Below are positions 1-6,466 of a stretch of 13,838 bases of DNA, piece after piece (within the stretch, counting starts at the first letter, position 1; each line of letters opens with the position of its first letter). Below the pieces are notes generated by a model that worked only from the letters and a program-made list of their open reading frames with translations, was not told the DNA's origin and ran no database searches. The position numbers and the translations under genes are program-made. Location of the stretch: assembly GCA_003164275.1 (NCBI GenBank), contig PLSY01000100.1, forward strand, positions 9,569 to 23,406. The letters are read 5' to 3'. This DNA comes from Acidimicrobiaceae bacterium. GTDB taxonomy: Bacteria; Actinomycetota; Acidimicrobiia; Acidimicrobiales; RAAP-2.

Positions 1-397
1 CGACTACTTCGCCCACTGGCTGAAGCTCGGTGCCGCCGCCGACGCCGAGAAGCTCCCCAAGATCTTCTACGTGAACTGGTTCCGCAAGGACGAGGACGGC
101 AAGTGGCTTTGGCCCGGCTACGGCGACAACTCCCGGGTCCTCGAGTGGGTCTTCGAGCGGGTCTCCGGAGGCGGCGAGGCCGTCGACACGCCCATCGGGC
201 TCATCCCAGCCCCAGGCGCCATTGACACCGAAGGCCTCGACGTGTCGGCCGCCGACATGGAGAATCTCCTGACCGTGAACGTCGACGAGTGGCGTGCCGA
301 GGTCCCGAGCATCCGCCAGCATTTCGCCTCGTTCGGCGACAAGCTCCCGCCCGAGCTGAACGCCCAGGTGGACAAGCTCGAACAGCAGCTCGGCTAG
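1..397 (+). CDS. pckG: Phosphoenolpyruvate carboxykinase (GTP), C-terminal part
   Basis: The reading frame enters from the left edge (first full codon at base 2) and ends at TAG 395-397. This leaves the last 131 residues of a family that is usually about 600 residues long. The enzyme interconverts oxaloacetate plus GTP with phosphoenolpyruvate plus CO2 and GDP, a cytosolic gluconeogenic/anaplerotic step. Family-typical C-terminal sequence is visible: DYFAHWL at the start, then FYVNWFRKDEDGKWLWPGYG with DNSRVLEWVFERV (aromatic nucleotide-pocket region), then TPIGLIP. The frame ends in a charged helix. The stop overlaps the stop of the opposing MFS gene by four bases (CTAG). Nothing suggests damage; the gene is cut only by the window edge. 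Identity is confident; the catalytic P-loop and metal site lie outside the window. Confidence 0.95.
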   Translation, partial: DYFAHWLKLGAAADAEKLPKIFYVNWFRKDEDGKWLWPGYGDNSRVLEWVFERVSGGGEAVDTPIGLIPAPGAIDTEGLDVSAADMENLLTVNVDEWRAEVPSIRQHFASFGDKLPPELNAQVDKLEQQLG

Positions 398-1962
398 CCG
401 TAGCGGGCCGGCCGCCCTCCGGGCATCACGCCGGGCTCTCCGCGGACGGCCCGGCGTGAGCTCATGTAGGACACGGCACCGACGGCGGCCGCCACGGCCA
501 TGACGAAGTCGCCGGCCTCGAGGGGCAGGGCCAGCACGACCGGCACGAACGAGCCCAGCACCCACATGAGCTGCAGCCTGGTCTCGAACCGGGCGAAGGC
601 CCGGCCCTGGTTGGACTCGGCCACGTTCCTCTGCACCAGGGCATCGAACGAGGGCTTGGCCACCGCCCCCGCCGCGCCAATGGCCACGGCCACCAGCGCC
701 TGCAGCCAGCGCACGGGAAAGAACGCTCCGAGGGTGGCGAAGGCCGCCACCAACAACAGTGCCGCCGTCAGTATCTGCTGTTCGGACAGGACCTTCCTGA
801 TCCTCGACACCAACAGCACCCCGAGCAGTGCGCCAGCTGTCAGCCCGCCGAGCACGAAGCCGAACCACCAGGTCGAGGCGGCCTCCCGGCGCAGGTCGAA
901 GGCGATCAGGAAGGTGAAGAATCCCACCAGGGCCTTCAGTACCGACATGGGCATGAGAGCGAGGACCACCTCGGTATCGGCCATGGGCCGGAAGGCGGCC
1001 AGGTCCGCCTCATCGTCGATCCATGCCTGGTCGAAGTCGGGTGAGCGGACGACCTCCGGGGTCGAGGTCAAGAGCACGACCGGCGGATCATCCCCACGTC
1101 CCTGCCGTCTCGCAGCCAGCCGTTTGCCCACCCGGGTGGGCACCGGGAGTCGCACAGCGGCCACCATGGCGGCGACGAAGACCCCGACCGACACCCACAG
1201 GACGCTCGGCGCCCCGCCGAGCTTCAAGATGATGACGGCGGGCACGGCGAAGACGAACCCGGACAGCGACGCCAACAGGCCCAGGCGTGCGTTCAAGGTG
1301 GCGAGGTCGGGCTCGACCTTGTCGACGCCGGTGACGGGGTCGTCGATCCGGATGACCGGCGTGCCGTAGGGAGGGGTCCTCGGGTTGCGACCCACCATCG
1401 GAATGGTCGGCGCAGACGGGTCCGAACTGGGCAGCGCCCTTCCCGTGGTCTCTCCGCCCTGCCGGTGGCCTTCGGTACTGGTGTCTGCGTCGGTGATGTC
1501 GTCCAAGAGTCCGAGGGCGGCCATCTCGGGCACCAGCGCGCCCTTGGTCACGAGGTAGACCTTGGACAGAACGAGCATGGCGAAGGCCTCAGGGAACAAG
1601 AGCAGTGAGTGGATGTCCCGGGCGAGGAAGGGGCAGAGGACCGCCCGACCGGCCGCCGAGGCGACGACCATGGCCCGGCGGGCGCCTCGACTGCGATCGA
1701 TGAGCGGACCGAGGGCCGGCGCCACCACGGCGAACGGGCCCATGGTCAACAACAGGTACAACAAGACCTTGTCCTTGGCCGCCGTCGGTGAGATCGAAAA
1801 GAACAGGGATCCGGCCAACGAGACGGCGAAGAGCGTGTCACCCGCCGTCATGAGGACGTGGGTCAGGGCGAGGCGGCCGAATGGCCGACGCTGGTCGAAC
1901 AAGTCGGTGATAGCCGACCGGGCCAAGCGTCGGAACTGGTCACTTCGTTCCCGAACGCCCAC
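394..1962 (-). CDS. MFS-like multi-pass membrane protein with long cytoplasmic linkers
   Basis: This is a 522-residue protein read from GTG at 1962. An MFS-like loop GPLIDRSRGARR (about 85-96) follows the second membrane segment, and segments are visible near 33-57, 66-86, 98-114, 118-138, 226-248, 252-270, 331-356, 363-385, 396-436 (two) and 464-500 (two). Between the two halves lie hydrophilic stretches: about 153-222, rich in Asp, Pro, Ser and Thr, and about 276-328, acidic. These are longer than the usual MFS central loop. The family exports or imports small molecules by proton coupling; I cannot name the substrate. It is divergent from the RAM-domain gene at 2038, which may sense a related ligand (inference from position only). 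No clear Shine-Dalgarno precedes the GTG, so the exact start is uncertain, but the first membrane segment requires a start near here. Confidence 0.8.
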   Translation of the reverse strand: MGVRERSDQFRRLARSAITDLFDQRRPFGRLALTHVLMTAGDTLFAVSLAGSLFFSISPTAAKDKVLLYLLLTMGPFAVVAPALGPLIDRSRGARRAMVVASAAGRAVLCPFLARDIHSLLLFPEAFAMLVLSKVYLVTKGALVPEMAALGLLDDITDADTSTEGHRQGGETTGRALPSSDPSAPTIPMVGRNPRTPPYGTPVIRIDDPVTGVDKVEPDLATLNARLGLLASLSGFVFAVPAVIILKLGGAPSVLWVSVGVFVAAMVAAVRLPVPTRVGKRLAARRQGRGDDPPVVLLTSTPEVVRSPDFDQAWIDDEADLAAFRPMADTEVVLALMPMSVLKALVGFFTFLIAFDLRREAASTWWFGFVLGGLTAGALLGVLLVSRIRKVLSEQQILTAALLLVAAFATLGAFFPVRWLQALVAVAIGAAGAVAKPSFDALVQRNVAESNQGRAFARFETRLQLMWVLGSFVPVVLALPLEAGDFVMAVAAAVGAVSYMSSRRAVRGEPGVMPGGRPARYG

Positions 1963-2037
1963 TATCGCATGGTAGGCGTCAGCGGGCTCGGGGCTAACAT
2001 ATCCCGGTACCTTCTTCTACCGACCCGGGAGTCCCCC
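1963..2037. promoter_or_regulatory. Divergent control region, MFS gene / RAM-domain gene
   Basis: These 75 bases lie between two divergent starts. The only A/T-rich patch is CTAACATATC near 1994-2003. It offers a TANNNT-type -10 element on the plus strand (TAACAT, 1995-2000) and an overlapping one on the minus strand (TATGTT, 2001-1996). Either would give leaders of about 25-30 bases. No recognisable -35 TTGACA is present for either. TANNNT is permissive, so this is a suggestion from position and composition only. Confidence 0.3.
2027..2031 (+). promoter_or_regulatory. Ribosome binding site of the RAM-domain gene
   Basis: GGGAG sits six bases before ATG 2038. The same frame is open upstream to about 1858. 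This site, together with the family's usual N-terminus, fixes the start at 2038 rather than at an upstream codon. Confidence 0.7.
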
Positions 2038-2274
2038 ATGGCTGTCCAGGCCTACGTCTTGATCCAGACCGAGGTGGGCAGAGCGGCCACGGTGGCGAGG
2101 ACGGTGGCCGGACTGGAGGGTGTTGTCGCGGCCGAAGGGGTTACCGGGCCCTATGACGTCATCGTCCAGGCCCGGGCCGACAGCGTCGACGAGCTCGGCC
2201 GCATGGTGGTCGGCCGCATCCAGCTCATCGACGGCATCACCCGGACGGTGACCTGTCCGGTGGTCAACCTCTGA
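2038..2274 (+). CDS. Stand-alone Lrp/AsnC ligand-binding (RAM) domain protein
   Basis: This is a 78-residue protein consisting only of the RAM (AsnC C-terminal) domain. It has the strand opening MAVQAYVLIQTEVG, a helix with TVARTVAGLEGVV, the turn and strand GVTGPYDVIVQARAD, a second helix DELGRMVVGRIQLIDGI, and the final strand TRTVTCPVVNL. The family domain binds amino acids or other small effectors and oligomerises. Full-length Lrp proteins carry an N-terminal helix-turn-helix, which is absent here; nothing upstream of 2038 resembles one. Such short proteins are known and may form mixed oligomers with full Lrp regulators or act as free ligand sensors (family knowledge, not shown here). It is divergent from the MFS-like gene and convergent with the racemase gene. 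Start choice rests on GGGAG at 2027-2031. Confidence 0.88.
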   Translation: MAVQAYVLIQTEVGRAATVARTVAGLEGVVAAEGVTGPYDVIVQARADSVDELGRMVVGRIQLIDGITRTVTCPVVNL

Positions 2275-2321
2275 CCCGCCCCCTCGACTGAGGCGAGGTG
2301 GAAGTCCGGGGTCACGGCCGC

Positions 2322-3467
2322 TCAGCGGATGGCGCCCGACTTCCTCAAGGCACTGACGTCATCGTCAGAGAGCCCCCAGTCGACCAAGGCCTCGTCGCCA
2401 TGCTGCCCAGGGGTTGGCGGAGGTCGGCGAATGGAGCCGGGCGTCCCGGTGAAGCGGGGTGACGGTGCGGGCTGGCGCACTCCGACAACCTCGGTGAAGG
2501 TCCCTCGAGCCTCATTGTGGGGGTGCTTGTAGGCCTCGAAGGGCGATAGCACCGGAGCGACACAGGCGTCGCTCCCTTGGAAGACCTGCTCCCACTCGGC
2601 CAGGGTGCGGGTGGCGAACACGCCGGCGAACCGCTCCTTCATGGCTGGCCAGGTCTCACGCTTCATCTGGTCGCTCAGGTCGACGTCTTCCAGTCCCAGC
2701 AGGTTGATGAGCTCGGCGTAGAACTGCGGCTCGATGGCCCCGACGGCCAGGTAGGCCCCGTCGGAGGTCTCGTAGACCTCATAGAAGTGCGCTCCGGTGT
2801 CCAACAAGTTGGTGCCCCGCTCGTCGTTCCAGATCCCCAGCTCCCGGAAGGTATGGAGCATGGTGGTGAGTGAGGCAGCGCCGTCGACCATGGCCGCGTC
2901 GATCACCTGGCCCTTGCCCGTCGCCCTGGCACTGATGATCGCTGCGCACATCCCGAAGGCCAAGAGCATGCCGCCTCCCCCGAAGTCGCCGATCAGGTTG
3001 ACCGCCGGCACCGGGGCCGATCCCACCCGGCCCACGGGCTCGAGCGCCCCGGCCAGGGCGATGTAGTCGATGTCATGACCGGCGGCCTGGGCCATGGGGC
3101 CCTCCTGGCCCCATCCCGTCATCCGCCCGTAGACGAGCTTCGGGTTGCGGGCGAGGCACACGTCGGGGCCGACACCCAGCCGCTCGGCCACCCCGGGCCG
3201 GAAGCCTTCCATCAGGCCGTCCGCCTCATCGACGAGGGACAGGACGAGGTCCACCCCCTCTTGGTGCTTGAGGTCGACCGCCACCGAGCGTCGCCCTCGG
3301 CCCATCAAGTCGGGATTGGGCCCCTCGGCGGCCGGGTAGCTCGCCTTGTCGAAGCGGTCGATGCGGATGATGTCGGCGCCGGCGTCGGCCAGCATCATGC
3401 CGGCAAAGGGCGCAGGTCCCATTCCGGCCAGTTCAACCAGGCGAACGCCCTCCAAGGGGCCGCTCAT
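2322..3467 (-). CDS. mcr: Alpha-methylacyl-CoA racemase (CaiB/BaiF family III CoA-transferase fold)
   Basis: This is a 381-residue cytosolic enzyme that epimerises the 2-methyl centre of branched acyl-CoAs, allowing beta-oxidation of branched fatty acids or sterol side chains. The N-terminus MSGPLEGVRLVELAGMGPAP is the family pattern and sets the start at ATG 3467, although the frame is open to 3746; GAGG lies about ten bases upstream. Residues matching the active site of the mycobacterial racemase MCR are all present: R90 in EGFRPGVAERLG, H131 in AGHDIDYIAL, D161 in NLIGDFGGGG and E246 in VGAIEPQFY. C-terminal WEQVFQGSDACVAPVL also matches. The His/Asp pair and AIEPQF motif favour racemase over a true CoA-transferase. 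Length is normal (about 360-380). Monocistronic here: it is divergent from the kinase gene and convergent with the RAM-domain gene (47-base gap). Confidence 0.93.
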   Translation of the reverse strand: MSGPLEGVRLVELAGMGPAPFAGMMLADAGADIIRIDRFDKASYPAAEGPNPDLMGRGRRSVAVDLKHQEGVDLVLSLVDEADGLMEGFRPGVAERLGVGPDVCLARNPKLVYGRMTGWGQEGPMAQAAGHDIDYIALAGALEPVGRVGSAPVPAVNLIGDFGGGGMLLAFGMCAAIISARATGKGQVIDAAMVDGAASLTTMLHTFRELGIWNDERGTNLLDTGAHFYEVYETSDGAYLAVGAIEPQFYAELINLLGLEDVDLSDQMKRETWPAMKERFAGVFATRTLAEWEQVFQGSDACVAPVLSPFEAYKHPHNEARGTFTEVVGVRQPAPSPRFTGTPGSIRRPPPTPGQHGDEALVDWGLSDDDVSALRKSGAIR

Positions 3468-3687
3468 CGGGCGACGACCTCGACTGCAGATGGTCGGCGT
3501 GCCAGCCGGTGGAGCTGAGGGATCTCGGGCGTCGTGGTCATCAGCGGATCGTAGCGTTTGCCATGGGCGAAGGGTGCACATCTCCGTCTTGCCCGGACCG
3601 GTCGTTGGCCCACGCAGACGGCCACGGGCCAAGGGACCGGTAGCCTCCACCCGTCGCCCGTGACGGGCCGTCGAGAGAGGCTTGCAC
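3468..3687. other. Divergent intergenic region between racemase and GHMP kinase genes
   Basis: These 220 bases carry the 5' regions of both divergent genes. On the plus strand TAGCCT at 3641-3646 fits a TANNNT -10 element and would give a leader of roughly 35 bases for the kinase, but no good -35 precedes it. The long minus-strand frame that continues upstream of 3467 shows no family similarity and is probably not translated. I see no operator-like palindrome or RNA gene here. Confidence 0.4.
3675..3680 (+). promoter_or_regulatory. Ribosome binding site of the GHMP kinase gene
   Basis: GAGAGG ends seven bases before ATG 3688. It is only one base from the in-frame TTG at 3682, so the ATG is the start. 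Confidence 0.75.
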
Positions 3688-4734
3688 ATGTCGAAGGTTC
3701 GCCGGGCCCGCGGACCCGGTCGGGTCAACCTGATCGGCGACCACACGGACTACAACGAGGGGCTGGCCCTCCCGATGGCCATCGGGCTGGGAGCCGACAT
3801 TACGTTCACCCCCTCCGACAGCCCGCTGATCGTCGTGGAATCGACGGCCTATGACCAACGTGTCGCCATTCCACTCGGCCAGCCCGGCTCCCCCCACGGT
3901 CCCGCCTCCGATCTGGCCACCAGAGAGCCCGCTTGGAGCCGGCTCATTGCCGCCATGATCGCCCTCTGCCGCCCGCCGTTTGGTGGCACGATCCATATCC
4001 AATCGACAGTGCCTGCCGGGTCGGGACTCTCCTCCAGTGCGGCGGTGGCCGTGGCCCTCGCCGAGGTGCTCACGTCTCGGCGTGAGGCCGTCGAGGTGGC
4101 CCGCCTCTGCCAGGAGGCCGAGCACCTGGCCGGGGTGCCGGTCGGCATCATGGACCCCCTGATCTGCGCGGGGGGTCGAGAGGGACACGCCCTGCTCATC
4201 GACTTTTCCACCCTGGCCACACAAGAGGTGGCCCTGCCCTCCGAGTTGGAGGTCATCGTGGTCGACTCCGGCCAGCCTCGAACGCTTGGCGCTTCGGGCT
4301 ATGCCACACGGGTGGCCGAGTGCCGGTCCGCCGCCCGGGTCATCGGGCCGCTCGGCTTGGCTTCTGAGGAGTCGCTCTCCTCCCTCGTTGACCCCTTGCT
4401 CCGAAAGCGGGCCCGCCACGTCATCACCGAGTCCAGGCGCACGCAGGAGTGCGCCGTTGCCCTCGGCGAGGGCCGAGTGGTCGAGGCCGGTGCCCTCATG
4501 GTCGAGAGCCATCTGAGCCTGGCTCATGACTTCGAGGTCTCGACGGACCGGCTCGACGGGCTGGTCGAGGCACTCGTGGGTCGCCCTGGGGTGCTCGGGG
4601 CGAGGATGACCGGGGCCGGGTTCGGTGGCGCCGTGGTCGCCCTCACCCGGCCGGGGGCGCTCGACCTCTCGACCATCCCCGAAGCGGCCTGGCGGGTGGA
4701 AGCGGTGGACGGAACGGTGGCTGTGCGCCGGTGA
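3688..4734 (+). CDS. galK: Galactokinase-like GHMP kinase
   Basis: This is a 348-residue cytosolic sugar kinase that probably phosphorylates galactose at C1 with ATP (Leloir pathway). Motif 1, GRVNLIGDHTDYNEG (11-25), is the galactokinase signature. Motif 2, PAGSGLSSSAAVAVALAE (109-126), is the GHMP phosphate loop. GIMDP (153-157) places the catalytic Asp at 156, followed by REGHALLID. Motif 3 is MTGAGFGGAVVAL (307-319). Odd points: the protein starts only ten residues before the signature, so the usual 20-30 residue N-terminal segment is missing; the signature has GDH in place of GEH; and MDP replaces the usual MDQ. No galT, galE or sugar transporter is adjacent. Another aldose-1-kinase specificity is therefore possible. 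The symbol reflects the family, not proven substrate. Confidence 0.82.
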   Translation: MSKVRRARGPGRVNLIGDHTDYNEGLALPMAIGLGADITFTPSDSPLIVVESTAYDQRVAIPLGQPGSPHGPASDLATREPAWSRLIAAMIALCRPPFGGTIHIQSTVPAGSGLSSSAAVAVALAEVLTSRREAVEVARLCQEAEHLAGVPVGIMDPLICAGGREGHALLIDFSTLATQEVALPSELEVIVVDSGQPRTLGASGYATRVAECRSAARVIGPLGLASEESLSSLVDPLLRKRARHVITESRRTQECAVALGEGRVVEAGALMVESHLSLAHDFEVSTDRLDGLVEALVGRPGVLGARMTGAGFGGAVVALTRPGALDLSTIPEAAWRVEAVDGTVAVRR

Positions 4735-4774
4735 CACGGCGCCCGAATCGACGCTGAGCGGGTGTCGGAGCCCG

Positions 4775-5278
4775 TTACTCGTCGTACTCAGGGCCGAGCG
4801 ACTGCCAAGGCTGGAGCCGACGGGCGATGATGCGTCGGAGGATGGCCGGCTTGCGTACGTCGTCGATCCATCGCACCCGGTCCTCACCGTAGAGGGTGAA
4901 CTCGAGGCGGCCGGTGCCCACGATGCGTCGGACGAACGACTGTACGGCGGTCACCGAGGCGATGTGGGACAGCGGCACCTCGGAGTACTGGCGGGACATG
5001 ACCCCCCACTGCTCGACCAGCCGCATGGAGGTGAGCAACACGCTCGTCATCCGCCACCGGATGACCCGGGCGGCCAGCCACAGACAGGGGACGGCCACCA
5101 CTCCGCCTTCGACCCAGTGGAGGGCGACCGACGTGTGGGGGAAGCCGATGTCGAGGGCCACACCGAAGGAGATGACCACCACCGAGACAATCAGTGGCCC
5201 GGTGAGGAACGACCAGTGCGGCCTGATGTCAACCAGCACCTCTTCTCCGGGTAGGAGCTGGAGCCGGCTGACGGCCAA
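4775..5278 (-). CDS. Small membrane protein with bacterial PH domain (bPH2 type)
   Basis: This is a 167-residue protein read from TTG 5278, five bases after the Ddl-like stop, so the two are probably translated together. Two membrane segments lie at about 25-45 and 52-71. A C-terminal cytosolic domain (about 73-155) has the bPH2 pattern: TSVLLTSMRLVEQWGVMSRQ, then SEVPLSHIASVTAVQSFVRR, then VGTGRLEF. Such proteins are membrane-associated and their function is mostly unknown; the fold resembles pleckstrin-homology domains. It is the last gene of the hydrolase / Mur-ligase / Ddl set and convergent with the kinase gene (40-base gap). The start is uncertain: TTG is the only upstream option in frame, and an internal GTG at residue 14 would also keep both membrane segments. 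Confidence 0.85.
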   Translation of the reverse strand: MAVSRLQLLPGEEVLVDIRPHWSFLTGPLIVSVVVISFGVALDIGFPHTSVALHWVEGGVVAVPCLWLAARVIRWRMTSVLLTSMRLVEQWGVMSRQYSEVPLSHIASVTAVQSFVRRIVGTGRLEFTLYGEDRVRWIDDVRKPAILRRIIARRLQPWQSLGPEYDE

Positions 5279-5283
5279 GCCCG

Positions 5284-6393
5284 TCAGCCCAACTTGGCGG
5301 CAATCGACCCCGCCGAGCGCAGGACGGCCCCATCGGCCCCGGCCGCCGAGTATGCGTGGGTCGGGCGATTCCTGGCCTCATCGAGAAGGTCGCCGAGCAG
5401 CGAGGCGAACGGCACGGCGGGCGAAACCCAGAGATAGCGGGCCAGCGACCCCGGGATGGTGTTGACCTCGTTCACGACGAACTCGTCCCCGTCCGACAGG
5501 AAGTCGATCCGGGCCACTCCCCGCACGCCGGCCAGCGCCGCGATCTGCTCGGCGGCGTGCCGGAGCCCTGACTCGAGCGCGGCCGAGATGACAGCTGGCA
5601 GCTCGCGGCTGGCCCCGGCCATGCCCTCTCCGGCCACATACTTGTCCCGGTAGCCCAAGATGCCCGAGGAGCCAGACGCCCGGATCGGGCGTTCGACGGC
5701 CGAGAGCTCGAGTTGCGGCCAGGTACGCACGGCCACCTGCAGGTCGCTCAAGTCGAGGCGGTAGGGCTCGAGGACGGCACCGAAGCGGAGGTGGGGGTTG
5801 GCCGAGAGACGAGCCCGGGCGGTGACCAAGTCCTCCACCACGTCGATGCCGATGGAGGAACCGCCGAATCGGGGCTTCACGATGTAGGGGCCATCGAAGG
5901 CAGGGGCATCGGAGTGCTCGGTCAACAGGATCCGAGGCAGTGTGGGCAGGCCAGCCTGGCCGACCACTGCGCCGAAGGCGAACTTGTCCATGCCGAGCGC
6001 CGCGCCGGCGACGGTCGGTCCGGCGTAGCGGATGCCGGTCAAGTCCAAGGCGGCCTGGAGGGTCCCGTCCTCGCCCGGCCCCCCGTGACAGCACACGAGG
6101 GCGACGTCGAACTCAACCTGTTTGGCTTTGCCCAGCCGGCCGCCCGGCTCCGAGAACCCTCCCCCGGGGCCGGCGACAAAAGACAGCCTTGTCGCCCCCT
6201 TCGGCACCCCCTCGAGGAACGACTCGGCCTCGAGGGTGGCGTCCACTTCATACCAGTCGCCGGTCTTCGACCAATAGAGGCACCGGACTGGGGCCCCGGC
6301 GCCAGCCAGCCCCCGGGCGGCCTGGAGACCGGTGAGCACACTGACATCGTGCTCGGGTGAGGGACCTCCGAAGATGACGGCGACGTCGGGCAC
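5284..6393 (-). CDS. ddl: D-alanine-D-alanine ligase family ATP-grasp enzyme, divergent variant
   Basis: This is a 369-residue cytosolic ATP-grasp ligase. The family joins two D-alanines, using ATP, to make the dipeptide that MurF adds to the peptidoglycan precursor. Motifs: VAVIFGGPSPEHDVSVL (4-20, with E14), CHGGPGEDGTLQ (102-113), GIRYAGP, MDK (135-137), YIVKPRFGGSSIGI (170-183, ATP-binding lysine 173), DKYVAG (Y252), ARIDF (R295, D297) and NEVNTIPG (E309, N311). Catalytic and Mg-binding residues therefore match known Ddl. What differs is the C-terminal substrate loop: NTIPGSLARYLWVSP instead of the usual NTLPGMTxxSLxP. GTG 6393 is chosen because GGAGGAG lies ten bases upstream and the family begins just before the VIFGG strand; the frame upstream is non-homologous. 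It sits between the MurF-like gene (73-base gap) and the PH gene (5-base gap). Confidence 0.88.
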   Translation of the reverse strand: MPDVAVIFGGPSPEHDVSVLTGLQAARGLAGAGAPVRCLYWSKTGDWYEVDATLEAESFLEGVPKGATRLSFVAGPGGGFSEPGGRLGKAKQVEFDVALVCCHGGPGEDGTLQAALDLTGIRYAGPTVAGAALGMDKFAFGAVVGQAGLPTLPRILLTEHSDAPAFDGPYIVKPRFGGSSIGIDVVEDLVTARARLSANPHLRFGAVLEPYRLDLSDLQVAVRTWPQLELSAVERPIRASGSSGILGYRDKYVAGEGMAGASRELPAVISAALESGLRHAAEQIAALAGVRGVARIDFLSDGDEFVVNEVNTIPGSLARYLWVSPAVPFASLLGDLLDEARNRPTHAYSAAGADGAVLRSAGSIAAKLG

Positions 6394-6403
6394 GGTGGTT
6401 GAA

Positions 6404-6410
6404 CTCCTCC
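6404..6410 (-). promoter_or_regulatory. Ribosome binding site of the Ddl-like gene
   Basis: GGAGGAG on the minus strand, ten bases before GTG 6393. It is strong but slightly distant, and it supports the short form of the protein over an upstream start in the same frame. Confidence 0.65.
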
Positions 6411-6466
6411 GATCGGGAATACGCGGACGGGAGCGCCGGTGAGTGACCTCCCGGCTGCTCGGTTTG

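Noticed and set aside
500..1369. Plus-strand open frame of 289 codons opposite the MFS-like gene
   Set aside because: Thr/Ser/Arg/Ala-rich composition without motifs or membrane segments; the opposite strand encodes a consistent membrane protein.
2282..2298. Inverted repeat CCTCG / CGAGG between convergent stops
   Set aside because: Only a five-base stem with a seven-base loop and no T-tract on either strand; too weak to call a terminator.
4757..4774. Short hairpin near the kinase / PH-protein convergent ends
   Set aside because: Four or five base pairs including a wobble pair and no T-tract; not supportable as a terminator.
3541..4887. Long minus-strand open frame (448 codons) opposite the GHMP kinase
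   Set aside because: It is Gly/Arg/His/Pro-rich with no domain, covers a gene with clear family motifs on the other strand, and is typical of antisense frames in high-GC DNA.
6428..6453. Six-base stem CGGGAG / CTCCCG in the MurF-like / Ddl gap
   Set aside because: The 14-base loop and lack of a T-tract make a terminator or attenuator unlikely; expected by chance in GC-rich DNA.
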